This document shows, in pieces, positions 10,942 to 19,559 of a stretch of DNA of 64,000 nt. Where the stretch lies: contig NC_009485.1 in the NCBI RefSeq assembly GCF_000015165.1, forward strand, positions 62,001 to 126,000, read 5' to 3'. This stretch comes from Bradyrhizobium sp. BTAi1 (GTDB lineage Bacteria > Pseudomonadota > Alphaproteobacteria > Rhizobiales > Xanthobacteraceae). The translations under genes and the position numbers were made by a program. The notes under the pieces were generated by a model that did no database searches, was not told the origin of the DNA, and worked only from the letters and a program-made list of their open reading frames with translations. How positions within the stretch are numbered: the stretch's first letter is position 1; every line of letters starts with the position of its first letter.

Positions 10942-11300
10942 CGAACTCAACTCACTCTCCCTCGCAAGGATCGCCGCGCGCCGATCTGGTCGCCTGCAAT
11001 CCCTCGCCCGATCCCCATCGAACCGCTCGGCTGCCCCCCTTCGTGCACAGAGAGGGCTTGCCGCAGCGCAGGTCCCGGCCTGCCGTTGGCTTCTTGTCTT
11101 GGCCCGGCCTTCTGCTAGACAAGACCGAACACAAGCGGCCAGGAAGCGCCTGAGAATCGCTCGCGAAACCCTGTCAGGGACGGATCGGCCCACCTGCGAG
11201 ATCCGACACGACCAGTCCAGGGAAACGCCGTTCTCAGACGACGACGGTAGTTTCGGCGAACCCGGTTAATGAGGTCTGAAGGATCTCATGAGAGCAGCAC
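10942..11300. other. Divergent intergenic region, no gene seen
   Basis: The 359 bases between the SH3 gene and the 2-hydroxyacid dehydrogenase show no supported coding region, hairpin terminator or repeat. The purine-rich GAGAGCAG at about 11290 is the ribosome-binding site of the downstream gene. Promoters for both divergent genes must lie here but could not be placed. Confidence 0.5.
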
Positions 11301-12302
11301 ATGTCAGCTAGGAAAAAGCCCCTCGTCGTCGTGACACGCAAGCTGCCGGACTCGGTCGAGACGCGCATGCGCGAGCTGTTCGACGCGCGGCTCAATCTCG
11401 ACGACGAGCCGATGAGCCAGGACCAGCTCGCCGACGCGGTGCGCACCGCCGAGGTGCTGGTTCCGACCGTCACCGACCACATCAGCGCTGACATTCTGAA
11501 TCAGCCCGATTGCAAGCTGCGGATGATCGCCAATTTCGGCAATGGCGTCGACAATATCGACGTCGCGGCGGCCGTCGCGCGCGGCATCACCGTCACCAAC
11601 ACGCCGAAGGTCCTCACCGAGGACACCGCCGACATGACCATGGCGCTGATCCTCGCCGTGCCGCGCCGGCTGATCGAGGGCGCCTCGATCCTCACCGAAG
11701 GCAAGAACTGGGCAGGCTGGTCGCCGACCTGGATGCTCGGCCATCGCATCGGCGGAAAAAGGCTCGGCATCATCGGCATGGGCCGCATCGGCCAGGCGGT
11801 CGCCCGGCGCGCCCGCGCCTTCGGCCTGCAGATCCACTATCACAACCGCCGCCCTGTCGCGCCCGTCATCGCCGACGAACTCGGCGCCACCTATTGGGAA
11901 AGCCTCGACCAGATGCTGGCCCGGATGGACATCATCTCGGTGAACTGCCCGCACACGCCGGCGACGTTCCACCTGCTGTCGGCGCGCCGGCTGAAGCTGA
12001 TCCGCAAGGATGCTTACATCGTCAACACCGCGCGCGGCGAGGTGATCGACGAGGAGACGATGACGCGGCTGATCGAGGCCGGCGATATCGCGGGTGCAGG
12101 CCTCGACGTGTTCGAGCACGAGCCGGCGGTCAATCCGCGGCTGGTGCGGCTCGCCAAATCCGGCAAGGTGACCTTGCTGCCGCATATGGGCTCGGCCACC
12201 ATCGAAGGCCGCGTCGAAATGGGCGAGAAGGTCATCATCAACATCAAGACCTTCCTCGACAACCACCGCCCGCCGGACCGCGTGCTGCCGAGCATGCTGT
12301 AG
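11301..12302 (+). CDS. D-isomer-specific 2-hydroxyacid dehydrogenase (glyoxylate reductase/D-glycerate dehydrogenase type)
   Basis: This 333-residue NAD(P)-dependent enzyme has the Rossmann motif GIIGMGRIGQAVARRA and the catalytic Arg-Glu-His set: Arg in NTARGEVIDE, Glu in DVFEHEPAVN and His in LLPHMGSAT. The closest recognised subgroup is glyoxylate/hydroxypyruvate reductase, which acts in C2 metabolism, but specificity cannot be fixed by reading alone. It is monocistronic and followed by a repeat-containing spacer. Confidence 0.88.
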   Translation: MSARKKPLVVVTRKLPDSVETRMRELFDARLNLDDEPMSQDQLADAVRTAEVLVPTVTDHISADILNQPDCKLRMIANFGNGVDNIDVAAAVARGITVTNTPKVLTEDTADMTMALILAVPRRLIEGASILTEGKNWAGWSPTWMLGHRIGGKRLGIIGMGRIGQAVARRARAFGLQIHYHNRRPVAPVIADELGATYWESLDQMLARMDIISVNCPHTPATFHLLSARRLKLIRKDAYIVNTARGEVIDEETMTRLIEAGDIAGAGLDVFEHEPAVNPRLVRLAKSGKVTLLPHMGSATIEGRVEMGEKVIINIKTFLDNHRPPDRVLPSML

Positions 12303-12325
12303 GCCCGTTGGCCGGCCACACAATC

Positions 12326-12355
12326 GGTGTCGTTCCTGCGAACGCAGGAACCCAT
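12326..12355. repeat. Short palindromic repeat
   Basis: GTTCCTGCG (12332-12340) and CGCAGGAAC (12343-12351) form a perfect 9-bp stem in a context (GTGTCGTTCC, GGAACCCAT) that resembles a dispersed Bradyrhizobium intergenic element. It may also end transcription of the upstream dehydrogenase, although no T-run follows. Confidence 0.55.
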
Positions 12356-12516
12356 GCCGCGTGATCTCTGAACAGGCACGCGCGGCGCGTTCCGAGCACC
12401 TGATTGAAAGCACGGAGTGGGTCCCCCAGATCAGCGCCCGACGACGCGTTGCGTCGGCGGGCTTGTCGAGGACGACAGCGGAGTGTGAGGTGCGCGCCTG
12501 TCGGCTCAGCAGCCAC

Positions 12517-13320
12517 TTACTTCCGATGGGCACTCAGATCCGCGATGACAGGTCCATCGCCATTCAGCGGATTGGCCGGATCTCGCTTATAACGCAGCGT
12601 CTCGAACCGCATGGTGCGCGCATCGAGCATCAAGAGACGGCCGACGAGACCCTCACCGAACCCGACGATCTCGCGGATCGCCTCCAGCGCCATCATCGAG
12701 CCCAGCATGCCGGCCAGCGCGCCCATGACGCCGGCCTCGGCGCAGGCCGGCACCGTGCCGGGCGGCGGCGGCTCCGGAAACAGGCAGCGATAGGTCGGAT
12801 TGAACTCGCCGTTCTCGTTGCGCTCATGCGCGCGGATCGTCGTCAGCGAGGCATCGAAGGTGCCGAGCGCGCCTGATATCAGCGGCCTTTCGGCCAGGAA
12901 GCAGGCATCGGAGGCGAGATAGCGGGTGTCGAAATTGTCGGAGCCGTCGAGCACGAGATCATAGCCGCCGATCAGCGCGAGCGCATTGTCGGCGTTGAGC
13001 CAGGTCCGGTGCGCGATGACCGAGACATGCGGGTTCAGCGCGGTGATGCGTTCCGCGGCACTCTCGACCTTGGGCCGACCGATATCGGGCGTCGTGTGAA
13101 TCACCTGCCGCTGCAGGTTCGACAGTGACACCACGTCGTCATCGACGATACCGATGGTGCCGACACCGGCAGCTGCGAGATACATCAGGGCCGGCGCGCC
13201 GAGTCCGCCGGCGCCGATCACCAGCACCGACGCGCGCTTCAGTGCCGCCTGTCCGGGCCCCCCGACATCGCGCAGCACGATATGACGGGCGTAGCGCTCC
13301 AATTCCTCGTCGCTCAGCAT
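12517..13320 (-). CDS. moeB: MoeB/ThiF-family E1-like adenylyltransferase
   Basis: MoeB-type enzymes adenylate the C-terminus of a ubiquitin-like sulfur carrier such as MoaD. The 267-residue product starts MLSDEELERYARHIVLRDVG, typical of the family, and has the nucleotide motif GAGGLGAPALMYL, the Arg finger in LSNLQRQVIH and the cysteine-containing loop GTVPACAEAGVMG. The tetra-cysteine zinc site is degenerate: TYRC replaces CYRC and NPLN replaces the C-terminal CxxC. Reading back to 13386 adds 22 residues without family similarity. No moaD or thiS lies nearby, so the partner is unknown. Confidence 0.82.
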   Translation of the reverse strand: MLSDEELERYARHIVLRDVGGPGQAALKRASVLVIGAGGLGAPALMYLAAAGVGTIGIVDDDVVSLSNLQRQVIHTTPDIGRPKVESAAERITALNPHVSVIAHRTWLNADNALALIGGYDLVLDGSDNFDTRYLASDACFLAERPLISGALGTFDASLTTIRAHERNENGEFNPTYRCLFPEPPPPGTVPACAEAGVMGALAGMLGSMMALEAIREIVGFGEGLVGRLLMLDARTMRFETLRYKRDPANPLNGDGPVIADLSAHRK

Positions 13321-13461
13321 CTCTGCACAACGTCCTTTTGCTGCCGCATCGCCGTCGGCCGTGATGGAGATCGCGGATCCCCACACTGAACCCTCGCCGG
13401 ATTGTGACCGACCAAGCAGATGTGCTTATTTATGTCAGCGGCAAGAGCAGCGGGATTTGTC

Positions 13462-14841
13462 ATGAGACGGCTGGCCACGGCAACCTTCATCTGCGCGAGC
13501 GCGATCAGCGCATGCGGACCGGCCCTGGCACAGGCGACACCCGCGCCGGCGGCGCAGGGCGTGCTGCCGGGCGCCAAGCCCAAGCCCGTCGCGACCCAGC
13601 CGGTCCGGCCCGGCGTACAGGCGCCGGCCGACACCGCCAATGCAATGGGACAGGCCGAACGGCTTGCGCTGCAATCCGATCTCGCCTGGGTCGGCCAGTA
13701 CAACGGCGCCATCACCGGCGACGTCAGCGAGCGCATGGTCAATGCGATCAAGGAGTATCAGAAGCTCAAGGGCGGCAAGCCGACCGGCGTGCTCAATCCG
13801 CAGGAGCGCGCCGTGCTCGCCGACACCGCCCGCCGCAAGCAGGAGAGCGTCGGCTGGAAGCTCGTGACCGAACCGGTCAGCGGCGCGCGCCTGGGCATTC
13901 CCACCAGGCTGGTGCCGCAGCAGAGCAGCGACGGCACCGGCTCGAAATGGAGTTCGCCCACCGGCACCGTGCAGGTCGTGCTGTCACGCCGCAAGGAGGC
14001 CAGCCCGACCAGTGCGGCGCTGGCCGACCGCGAGAAGAAGGAGCCCGGCCGCACCGTCGACTACAGCGTCGTCAAGCCTGACTTCTTCGTGCTCTCCGGC
14101 CTGCAGAACCTGAAGAAATTTTACATCCGCGGCACCTTCAAGGGCGACGAGGTCCGCATCCTGACCATCCTCTACGACCAGGCCACCGAGAACACCGTCG
14201 AGCCGGTCGTGATCGCGATGTCGAGCGCCTTCACCCCGTTCCCGGCGACGCAAGCCGCTGCGCCGGCACCGCGGCGGAGCGTCGACTACGGCACCGGAAT
14301 CATCGCGACCCAGGACGGCGCCATCATCACCGATCGCGAGGTCAGCGATGGCTGCGTGGCGCTCACCATCCCGGGGTTCGGCCATGCCGAGCGCGTGGCC
14401 GAGGACAAGGAACGCGGGCTGGCGCTGCTGCGGATCTACGGCGCGCGCGGCCTGAAACCGCTGGCGCTGTCGGGCGGCAGCGCCAGATCATCCATCGACA
14501 TCGTCGGCATCGCCGATCCGCAGAGCCAGGGCGGCGGCGCTGCGATCAGCACCGTGAAGGCGCAACTCGCCGGCGTTGGCAGCGGCGATGCCGCGCTCGC
14601 GCCGGCGCCGGGCCTCGGCTTCTCCGGCGGCGCCGCATTGGATGGCGACGGCCGTTTCGCCGGCATCACGCTGCTGAAGCCCGGCCTGCTCGCCGGCACG
14701 GCCATGATCCCGGCGACGCAGGCCGTAATGGTCAGCGCGGAGGCGACGCGCGCCTTTCTGAAGGCGCACGGGGTTACGCCTGACGGCACGTCGCTCGACG
14801 CCAAGGCCGCCACTGTGCGGGTCATCTGCGTGCGCAAATAG
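13462..14841 (+). CDS. Secreted peptidoglycan-binding and trypsin-like (probably inactive) protein
   Basis: The 459-residue protein starts with an export signal (MRRLATATFICASAISACGP) that contains a lipobox-like ISAC, so it may be a lipoprotein. A Pro/Ala/Lys linker is followed by a peptidoglycan-binding-like unit around residues 62-110 (LQSDLAWVGQYNGAIT, MVNAIKEYQKLKGGK). The C-terminal third resembles a trypsin/HtrA-like fold: GTGIIATQDGAIITD is where TNxHV would follow, but the His is Glu (TDREV) and DLALL reads GLALL. The serine loop survives as GFSGGAALDGDG. The start at 13420 would add 14 residues; ATG 13462 fits the signal better. Confidence 0.75.
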   Translation: MRRLATATFICASAISACGPALAQATPAPAAQGVLPGAKPKPVATQPVRPGVQAPADTANAMGQAERLALQSDLAWVGQYNGAITGDVSERMVNAIKEYQKLKGGKPTGVLNPQERAVLADTARRKQESVGWKLVTEPVSGARLGIPTRLVPQQSSDGTGSKWSSPTGTVQVVLSRRKEASPTSAALADREKKEPGRTVDYSVVKPDFFVLSGLQNLKKFYIRGTFKGDEVRILTILYDQATENTVEPVVIAMSSAFTPFPATQAAAPAPRRSVDYGTGIIATQDGAIITDREVSDGCVALTIPGFGHAERVAEDKERGLALLRIYGARGLKPLALSGGSARSSIDIVGIADPQSQGGGAAISTVKAQLAGVGSGDAALAPAPGLGFSGGAALDGDGRFAGITLLKPGLLAGTAMIPATQAVMVSAEATRAFLKAHGVTPDGTSLDAKAATVRVICVRK

Positions 14842-14870
14842 CGCCATCGTCCAAGCGCGGAGCGGCGACG

Positions 14871-15656
14871 ATGTCAGAGCACGACCACGACGCCCTGCGC
14901 CGCGCCTTGCAGCGCAACGCCAGCCTGACGGCCACGGACCTCTCGGAGTTCAGCTTCGATGACGACACGCCCGACTCGGCGCAATTCATGAACTGCAGCG
15001 CCGATTCCACCCGCTTTGTCGGCGGTGGACTCGCACTGTCACGATGGACGACGACCCGGTTCAGCCGCTGCGAATTCGCGAACGTGAATTTCTCGGGCGC
15101 CCGGTTCGAGGAATGCCGCTTCTTCGACGCCGAACGCGCCCAGGGCTGCACGTTCCGCTTCTGCGACCTTCGCGGCGCGGTCTTTCGCAACTGTGACCTG
15201 ATGCTCACGACCTTCAATGCCTGCGAGCTATGGGACGTCACGTTTTCCGATTGCCGGATGTCCGGCGTGATGTTCGAGAAGCCGGCCTTTGCCTTTTCGT
15301 CGGCGCGCACCAGGTCGAAGAAGCCGGTGCGGCTGGCGGGCACGTTCGAGCGCTGCCGGATGGACAATGCGGTGCTGCGCGAAACCGACCTGTCCTCGCT
15401 CCGGATTCTCGACTGCGATCTCTCCGGCGCGGAGCTGCAGGGCACCTCGCTGGTCAACGCCTCGCTGCGCGGCAGCGATCTCAGCCATGCGGCCTTGCGT
15501 CTGGCCGACCTCTCGGGAGCCGACCTGCGCGGTGCCGACCTCACGGGTTTCGACCTGCAGGACATCAAGAGCTTCTCGGGCCTGCAGATCTCGGCGAGCC
15601 AGCAGCATCATCTGCTGCGCAGTCTCGGCATCGACGTTTTCGCCGATGAGGCGTGA
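14871..15656 (+). CDS. Qnr-like pentapeptide-repeat protein
   Basis: The 261-residue protein is built of pentapeptide repeats (A[D/N]LxG pattern, e.g. ADLSGADLRGADLTGFDL), which fold into a right-handed beta-helix. The arrangement follows Qnr/MfpA-like DNA gyrase-protecting proteins: repeats with a Cys-rich pattern, an interruption near FSSARTRSKKPVRLAG matching the position of the larger Qnr loop, and a C-terminal helix SQQHHLLRSLGIDV like that of QnrA (WQQEQLLEPLGVIV). The N-terminal 25 residues are extra. Gyrase interaction is inference from resemblance. It follows the protease-like gene by 29 bp and may be co-transcribed. Confidence 0.8.
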   Translation: MSEHDHDALRRALQRNASLTATDLSEFSFDDDTPDSAQFMNCSADSTRFVGGGLALSRWTTTRFSRCEFANVNFSGARFEECRFFDAERAQGCTFRFCDLRGAVFRNCDLMLTTFNACELWDVTFSDCRMSGVMFEKPAFAFSSARTRSKKPVRLAGTFERCRMDNAVLRETDLSSLRILDCDLSGAELQGTSLVNASLRGSDLSHAALRLADLSGADLRGADLTGFDLQDIKSFSGLQISASQQHHLLRSLGIDVFADEA

Positions 15657-16084
15657 CGCGTCGCCGCTGCGCTGCGGTGCGTTGACCGCGGCGTTTACGC
15701 AAAATTAAGCATGACATTTTAGAAAAAATTAAGGGCCCGACGGCGGCCGGCGAGGATCTGACGTGCAGGATCGCGACTGCACGGGAGGATACTCGACGAT
15801 GCCGAACCCTTGCCCGCGGCACGCAGCCGCTGACTTCCTAGCACCTTGCTATCAACTCGGAACGGCTCCCGCCGTAGTCAACCGGTCTGTGCAAGCCCAG
15901 GCCGCGCGTGAAATAGTTCGAACAGTTTTGTCGGCGTGCTGATTCGGACCACCGCGATCCCTCGTTCTCCGTCGGATCGGGCCGGGACTGTCCTGAGCGA
16001 GAATAGCTCTGCACCGCGTTTCCGCGATGCGCTCAGCTTTGGCGTTCTCATTGGTTCCGTCAACATCCGAAGGACTGTCTCCCG
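15657..16084. other. Intergenic region with an AT-rich patch
   Basis: The 428-base spacer has an unusually AT-rich patch at 15697-15733 for this genome, with AAAATTAAG present twice as a direct repeat (15701-15709 and 15725-15733). A small possible reading frame at 15799 is listed separately. The patch may hold a promoter, but no clear -35/-10 pair is seen. No other element is supported. Confidence 0.5.
15799..15942 (+). CDS. Possible small protein, 47 residues
   Basis: The ATG at 15799 is preceded nine to ten bases upstream by a good ribosome-binding site, GGGAGGA. The frame runs to a TGA at 15940 and encodes a short protein beginning MPNPCPRHAAADFL, with no membrane segment or known motif. 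It lies between the Qnr-like gene and the first ParA gene. The ribosome-binding site is the only support, and the frame may be chance. Confidence 0.2.
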   Translation: MPNPCPRHAAADFLAPCYQLGTAPAVVNRSVQAQAAREIVRTVLSAC

Positions 16085-16888
16085 ATGTACACGATCGTTT
16101 TGGCCACGCAGAAGGGCGGCAGCGGCAAGAGCACGCTGGCTATTGGTCTGGCCGTGGCTGCGCAGCAGGCCGGCCATAGAGTGCGCGTGATCGAGACCGA
16201 TCGCCAGGGCACGCTGTCGAAATGGCAGGCGCGCCGCACGACGGGCGAGCCGATCGTCGAAGCCGTTTATGACGCGAAGATGATCGAGACTCGCCTCGAT
16301 GCGCTCGCCCGCGACGGCGTGACTGTCTGCGTGATCGATACCGGAGCGGGCATCACTGCGTCGACCACTGCGGCGATCCGTTATTGCGATCTCTGCCTGA
16401 TCCCTGCGCGCCCGAGCGTCGCTGACATCGAGGCCACCGCGCCGACGCTCAGCGTCGTCAGAGCCTGGCGCAAGCCGTTCGCCTTCGTGCTCAACCAGGC
16501 CCCGATCCGCGGCGGCCACCGCATCACCGATGCGACCACGGCGCTCGATGCCGACGCGCCGCGCGACATTGCCGAGGTGCTGGCGCAACCCTTCATCATG
16601 ATGCGCAACGACCACCAGGATGCGCTCGCCGCCGGCCTCGGCGTCAGCGAGTTCGATCCGAGCGGCAAGTCCGCGCAGGAGATCAAGAGCCTGTGGCGCT
16701 GGACCGCCGGCAAGCTCGCCGGCGACCACGTCATGCATGAGGCAGGCGAGTTGAAGGAGGCGAGCGAGCACGCCGAGGTCGAATTCCCGATCCTGCTGAC
16801 GCCGCCGGCCGAAGAACCCAAGCTGCCGGTGACCCGGGTCTATCCCACCTGGGCCGACAATGGCATCAACTGGAAAGCCGGACTGTAG
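16085..16888 (+). CDS. Orphan ParA/MinD-type ATPase (copy 1)
   Basis: ParA-type ATPases position cargo such as DNA or protein clusters by nucleotide-dependent binding. The 267-residue product has the deviant Walker A motif TQKGGSGKST (signature Lys10 and catalytic Lys15), the IETDRQGT switch region and a CVIDTGAG Walker A' segment. The C-terminal 50 residues are acidic and Pro-rich, then PTWADNGINWKAGL. No parB or parS is nearby. A closely similar gene follows 359 bp downstream. Cargo is unknown. Confidence 0.85.
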   Translation: MYTIVLATQKGGSGKSTLAIGLAVAAQQAGHRVRVIETDRQGTLSKWQARRTTGEPIVEAVYDAKMIETRLDALARDGVTVCVIDTGAGITASTTAAIRYCDLCLIPARPSVADIEATAPTLSVVRAWRKPFAFVLNQAPIRGGHRITDATTALDADAPRDIAEVLAQPFIMMRNDHQDALAAGLGVSEFDPSGKSAQEIKSLWRWTAGKLAGDHVMHEAGELKEASEHAEVEFPILLTPPAEEPKLPVTRVYPTWADNGINWKAGL

Positions 16889-16941
16889 GCAGCGCTCCCG
16901 GCGCTACGCCGCGCTAAGCACACGCAAATCATTCGCCGCTG

Positions 16942-16978
16942 ATCCGGCCGCTCGCCAAACGAGCGGCCGGATATTTTG
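16942..16978 (+). terminator. Terminator of ParA copy 1
   Basis: A perfect 13-bp stem, ATCCGGCCGCTCG with CGAGCGGCCGGAT, and a 5-base loop (CCAAA) are followed by ATTTTG. It separates the two ParA genes into different transcripts. Confidence 0.88.
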
Positions 16979-17018
16979 CGCGTCCTCATCCGCAAACGCG
17001 ATCGGATGATACGACCCA

Positions 17019-17097
17019 CGTCACACAACTATCAACTTTGCGTGGCGCGGCCTGCCGCCGTCTGACATTTACATCCGTCACACAAGTGTCATAGTTG
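17019..17097. promoter_or_regulatory. Repeats upstream of ParA copy 2
   Basis: CGTCACACAA occurs twice in direct orientation (17019-17028 and 17076-17085). CAACTAT at 17026-17032 is also inverted as ATAGTTG at 17091-17097. The pattern lies about 150-230 bases before the ParA copy 2 start and could be a protein-binding region. The spacer between the ParA genes (16889-17247) is otherwise empty apart from the terminator. Confidence 0.35.
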
Positions 17098-17247
17098 CTG
17101 CGGGACGTAAAAGCTTGCGATTCGAGCCATCCCATTCGAGTCGATCCGCTCACAGGCGAGCGATCAGCGGCAATCCTGCCGACGGTTCGAATGGTGCTTC
17201 CGTTGCGGGGGTCTGCAACCGGCTTTTGCGGACCAGCGGGGGATCGC

Positions 17248-17997
17248 ATGATGCGCACGATCGTATTGGCCACGCAGAAGGGCGGCAGCGGCAAGAGTAC
17301 GCTCGCAATGGGATTGGCCGTGGCCGCACAACAGGCCGGCGAAATTGTTCGCCTGATCGAGACCGATCCGCAGGGCACCTTGTCGTATTGGCAGAGCTGC
17401 CGCGGACTGGCCGAACCCCTCGTCGAACCCATTCAACAGCCTGCTGATATCGGCCGCCGCCTCGATGCGTTCGCGCGCGGCGGCGTCACGCTCGCCGTCA
17501 TCGACACGTCGAGCGGCATCAATGAACTGACCCGCGCCGCGATCGAGCAGGCCGATCTGTGCCTGGTGCCGGCGCGCCCCTGTATCGCGGACATCATTGC
17601 ATCGGCGCCCACCGTGAAGATCATCCGGGCCAGCCACCGGCGGTTCGCCTTTGTGCTCAACCAGGCGCCGCATCGTGGCCCGCGCGCCAGCGAAGCGGCG
17701 AACGCGCTGTGTCACAACGATCGCGATCTCGCCGATGTCGTCGCCAGACCGCTGGTCACCTTGCGCAACGATCATCAGGATGCGCTGGCTGCCGGATTGG
17801 GAGTCACCGAATTCCATGCCAGTGGAAAATCGGCCAGCGAGATCCGGCTGCTGTGGCAGTGGGTCGAGACGCGACTGATCGAAGGTGACGAGTCGCGTAT
17901 GCGGCTCTCGCCACGGACCGAGCTGCATTCCCTGCGGACCAACCCCGTCGCGACCTCGGCGAACGAGGCGAGTTCATCCTGGGACGCCGGTCTATAG
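17248..17997 (+). CDS. Orphan ParA/MinD-type ATPase (copy 2)
   Basis: The 249-residue product is a close paralogue of the preceding ATPase: both share TIVLATQKGGSGKSTLA, the LAVAAQQAG helix, IETDxQGTLSxWQ, FAFVLNQAP, the RNDHQDALAAGLGV block, and the same last residues (AGL). The start at ATG 17248 has GCGGGGGA upstream and aligns with copy 1; reading back to 17095 adds 51 residues without similarity. Its last 6 bp overlap the 3' end of the convergent cyclic-nucleotide-binding gene. No ParB partner is present. Confidence 0.85.
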   Translation: MMRTIVLATQKGGSGKSTLAMGLAVAAQQAGEIVRLIETDPQGTLSYWQSCRGLAEPLVEPIQQPADIGRRLDAFARGGVTLAVIDTSSGINELTRAAIEQADLCLVPARPCIADIIASAPTVKIIRASHRRFAFVLNQAPHRGPRASEAANALCHNDRDLADVVARPLVTLRNDHQDALAAGLGVTEFHASGKSASEIRLLWQWVETRLIEGDESRMRLSPRTELHSLRTNPVATSANEASSSWDAGL

Positions 17998-18501
17998 CAG
18001 GCCGGCGTCACCGCGGACCGACGGCGATCCCGCCTCCCGCATCTCCAGCGCCTTGATGCGCGCGTCCGCACGACGCAGCCGGCGGCATAGCTCGCGATTG
18101 ATATTCTGCATCACGATCACATAAGCGTGGATGTCGGCCTTGTAGAAAGCATAGAGCTCTCGCGCTGTGAGCTCGTACAGCACGGTCGGCGTTTCCGCGA
18201 CCACCGTGGCCGACCTGTTCTGCATTTCCAGCAAGGTCATCTCACCGAAGAAGTCGCCGGGCGTGAGGCTCGACATCCTGATGACGCCGCCGGTGTCCAG
18301 GCGCTCGCTGACGCCCAGCGTCCCGCTGTGCACGACGAACATCGCGCGTCCCGGTTCGCCCTCAGCGACGATAGTATCTCCGCTCGCAAACCGGCGCTCG
18401 ACCAGCCGCGCGACCAGCAGATCGAGGCTCGAATCCGACAGGCCGCCGAAGAACGGCGTGGCAAGCAGGAATGCCTTCAATGCGGGCGCGCTGACAGCCA
18501 T
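17992..18501 (-). CDS. Cyclic-nucleotide-binding domain protein
   Basis: The 169-residue protein is a single cyclic-nucleotide-binding domain of the Crp type. The phosphate-binding cassette is visible as PGDFFGEMTLLEMQNRSATV (residues 81-100), with Glu87 and Arg96 placed to contact the ligand ribose and phosphate. After the cap region there is a helical tail (INRELCRRLRRADARIKAL), but no helix-turn-helix, so it is unlikely to be a DNA-binding regulator by itself. It is convergent with ParA copy 2 and overlaps it by 6 bp. Confidence 0.85.
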   Translation of the reverse strand: MAVSAPALKAFLLATPFFGGLSDSSLDLLVARLVERRFASGDTIVAEGEPGRAMFVVHSGTLGVSERLDTGGVIRMSSLTPGDFFGEMTLLEMQNRSATVVAETPTVLYELTARELYAFYKADIHAYVIVMQNINRELCRRLRRADARIKALEMREAGSPSVRGDAGLL

Positions 18502-18572
18502 GGCAGCAGTATACGCCGGCCCCCTGCCCCTACAAGCGCACCGCGGTCCGTTCAGGCACGCCAGCCGTCACC

Positions 18573-19454
18573 TCATCGCTGGCACTTCGGACACCAGAAG
18601 GTCGAGCGGCCGTTCTGCACGAAGCGCTTCACCACGCCGCCGCAGCCGTCGGTCCGGCACGGTTCGCCCTCGCGGTCATAGACCTGGAACGAGTGCTGGA
18701 AATAGCCGAGCTCGCCGCTCGTCTGCCGGTGATCACGCAGCGATGAGCCGCCGGCGCGGATCGCCTCGTTGAGCACGGCGTGGATCGCCTCGACCAGCCG
18801 CCTGGCGTGATCGGTCGGCTCGCCCTTCCTGGTGGCGAGCGTCGCCGCCAGCCGCCGCGGCGACAGATGCGCGCGGAACAGCGCCTCGCAGACATAGATG
18901 TTGCCGAGCCCGGCGACGACGCGCTGGTCGAGCAGCGCCGCCTTCAGGCTCGTCTTCTTGCCGGCGCAAGCCGTTGCCAGCATCGCGGCGTCGAATTCAT
19001 TTCCGAGCGGCTCCGGCCCGAGATCCTTCAGATGCGGCTCGCGCTCGATCTCGCCGCGGCCGATGATCTTCATGAAGCCGAACCGGCGCGGATCGTTGAA
19101 CACGATGTCGGCCCCCGAGGACATGTGAAACACGACGTGGTCATGCACGCTGTCCTTGCCGCGCGGATAATGAAACTCGCCCGGCGTCTCCTCGTCGTCC
19201 TGCTTGATGACCCGGAACGATCCGGACATGCCGAGATGCATCAGCAGCACGTCGCCTGAGCTGAGGTCCGCCAGCAAATATTTGGCGCGGCGGCCCAGCC
19301 CCCTGACGGTCTGGCCCTGCAGGCGCTTCGCAAAATCGGGCTGGAACGGAAACCTCAGATCGCCGCGCCGCGCCTCGGCGGCGACGATCTTGGCCCCCTC
19401 CATGACCGGCTGCAGCCCGCGCCGGACGGTCTCGACTTCGGGCAGCTCAGGCAT
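18573..19454 (-). CDS. mutM: Formamidopyrimidine-DNA glycosylase
   Basis: MutM (Fpg) excises 8-oxoguanine and ring-opened purines and nicks the abasic site. The 293-residue product begins [14 protein letters not shown], where Pro2 becomes the catalytic N-terminus and Glu3 is catalytic. The C-terminal zinc finger is complete (CRTDGC, then [12 protein letters not shown]). It diverges from ubiE. The 71-bp gap to the downstream-facing cyclic-nucleotide-binding gene holds nothing else. Confidence 0.96.
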   Translation of the reverse strand: MPELPEVETVRRGLQPVMEGAKIVAAEARRGDLRFPFQPDFAKRLQGQTVRGLGRRAKYLLADLSSGDVLLMHLGMSGSFRVIKQDDEETPGEFHYPRGKDSVHDHVVFHMSSGADIVFNDPRRFGFMKIIGRGEIEREPHLKDLGPEPLGNEFDAAMLATACAGKKTSLKAALLDQRVVAGLGNIYVCEALFRAHLSPRRLAATLATRKGEPTDHARRLVEAIHAVLNEAIRAGGSSLRDHRQTSGELGYFQHSFQVYDREGEPCRTDGCGGVVKRFVQNGRSTFWCPKCQR

Positions 19455-19559
19455 GCCGGTTCATTTCACCTTTTGCGTCCACGACCATTCACCTTGTCCA
19501 GCTGACGTGATAGCGCCTTGGCCGCAGCGGCGCTATGGTGCCGTATCGGAGTAAGGGTG

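Noticed and set aside
16085..17997. Chromosomal partition locus or replication origin
   Set aside because: There is no parB, no parS-like palindrome, no dnaA-box cluster and no gidA/B.
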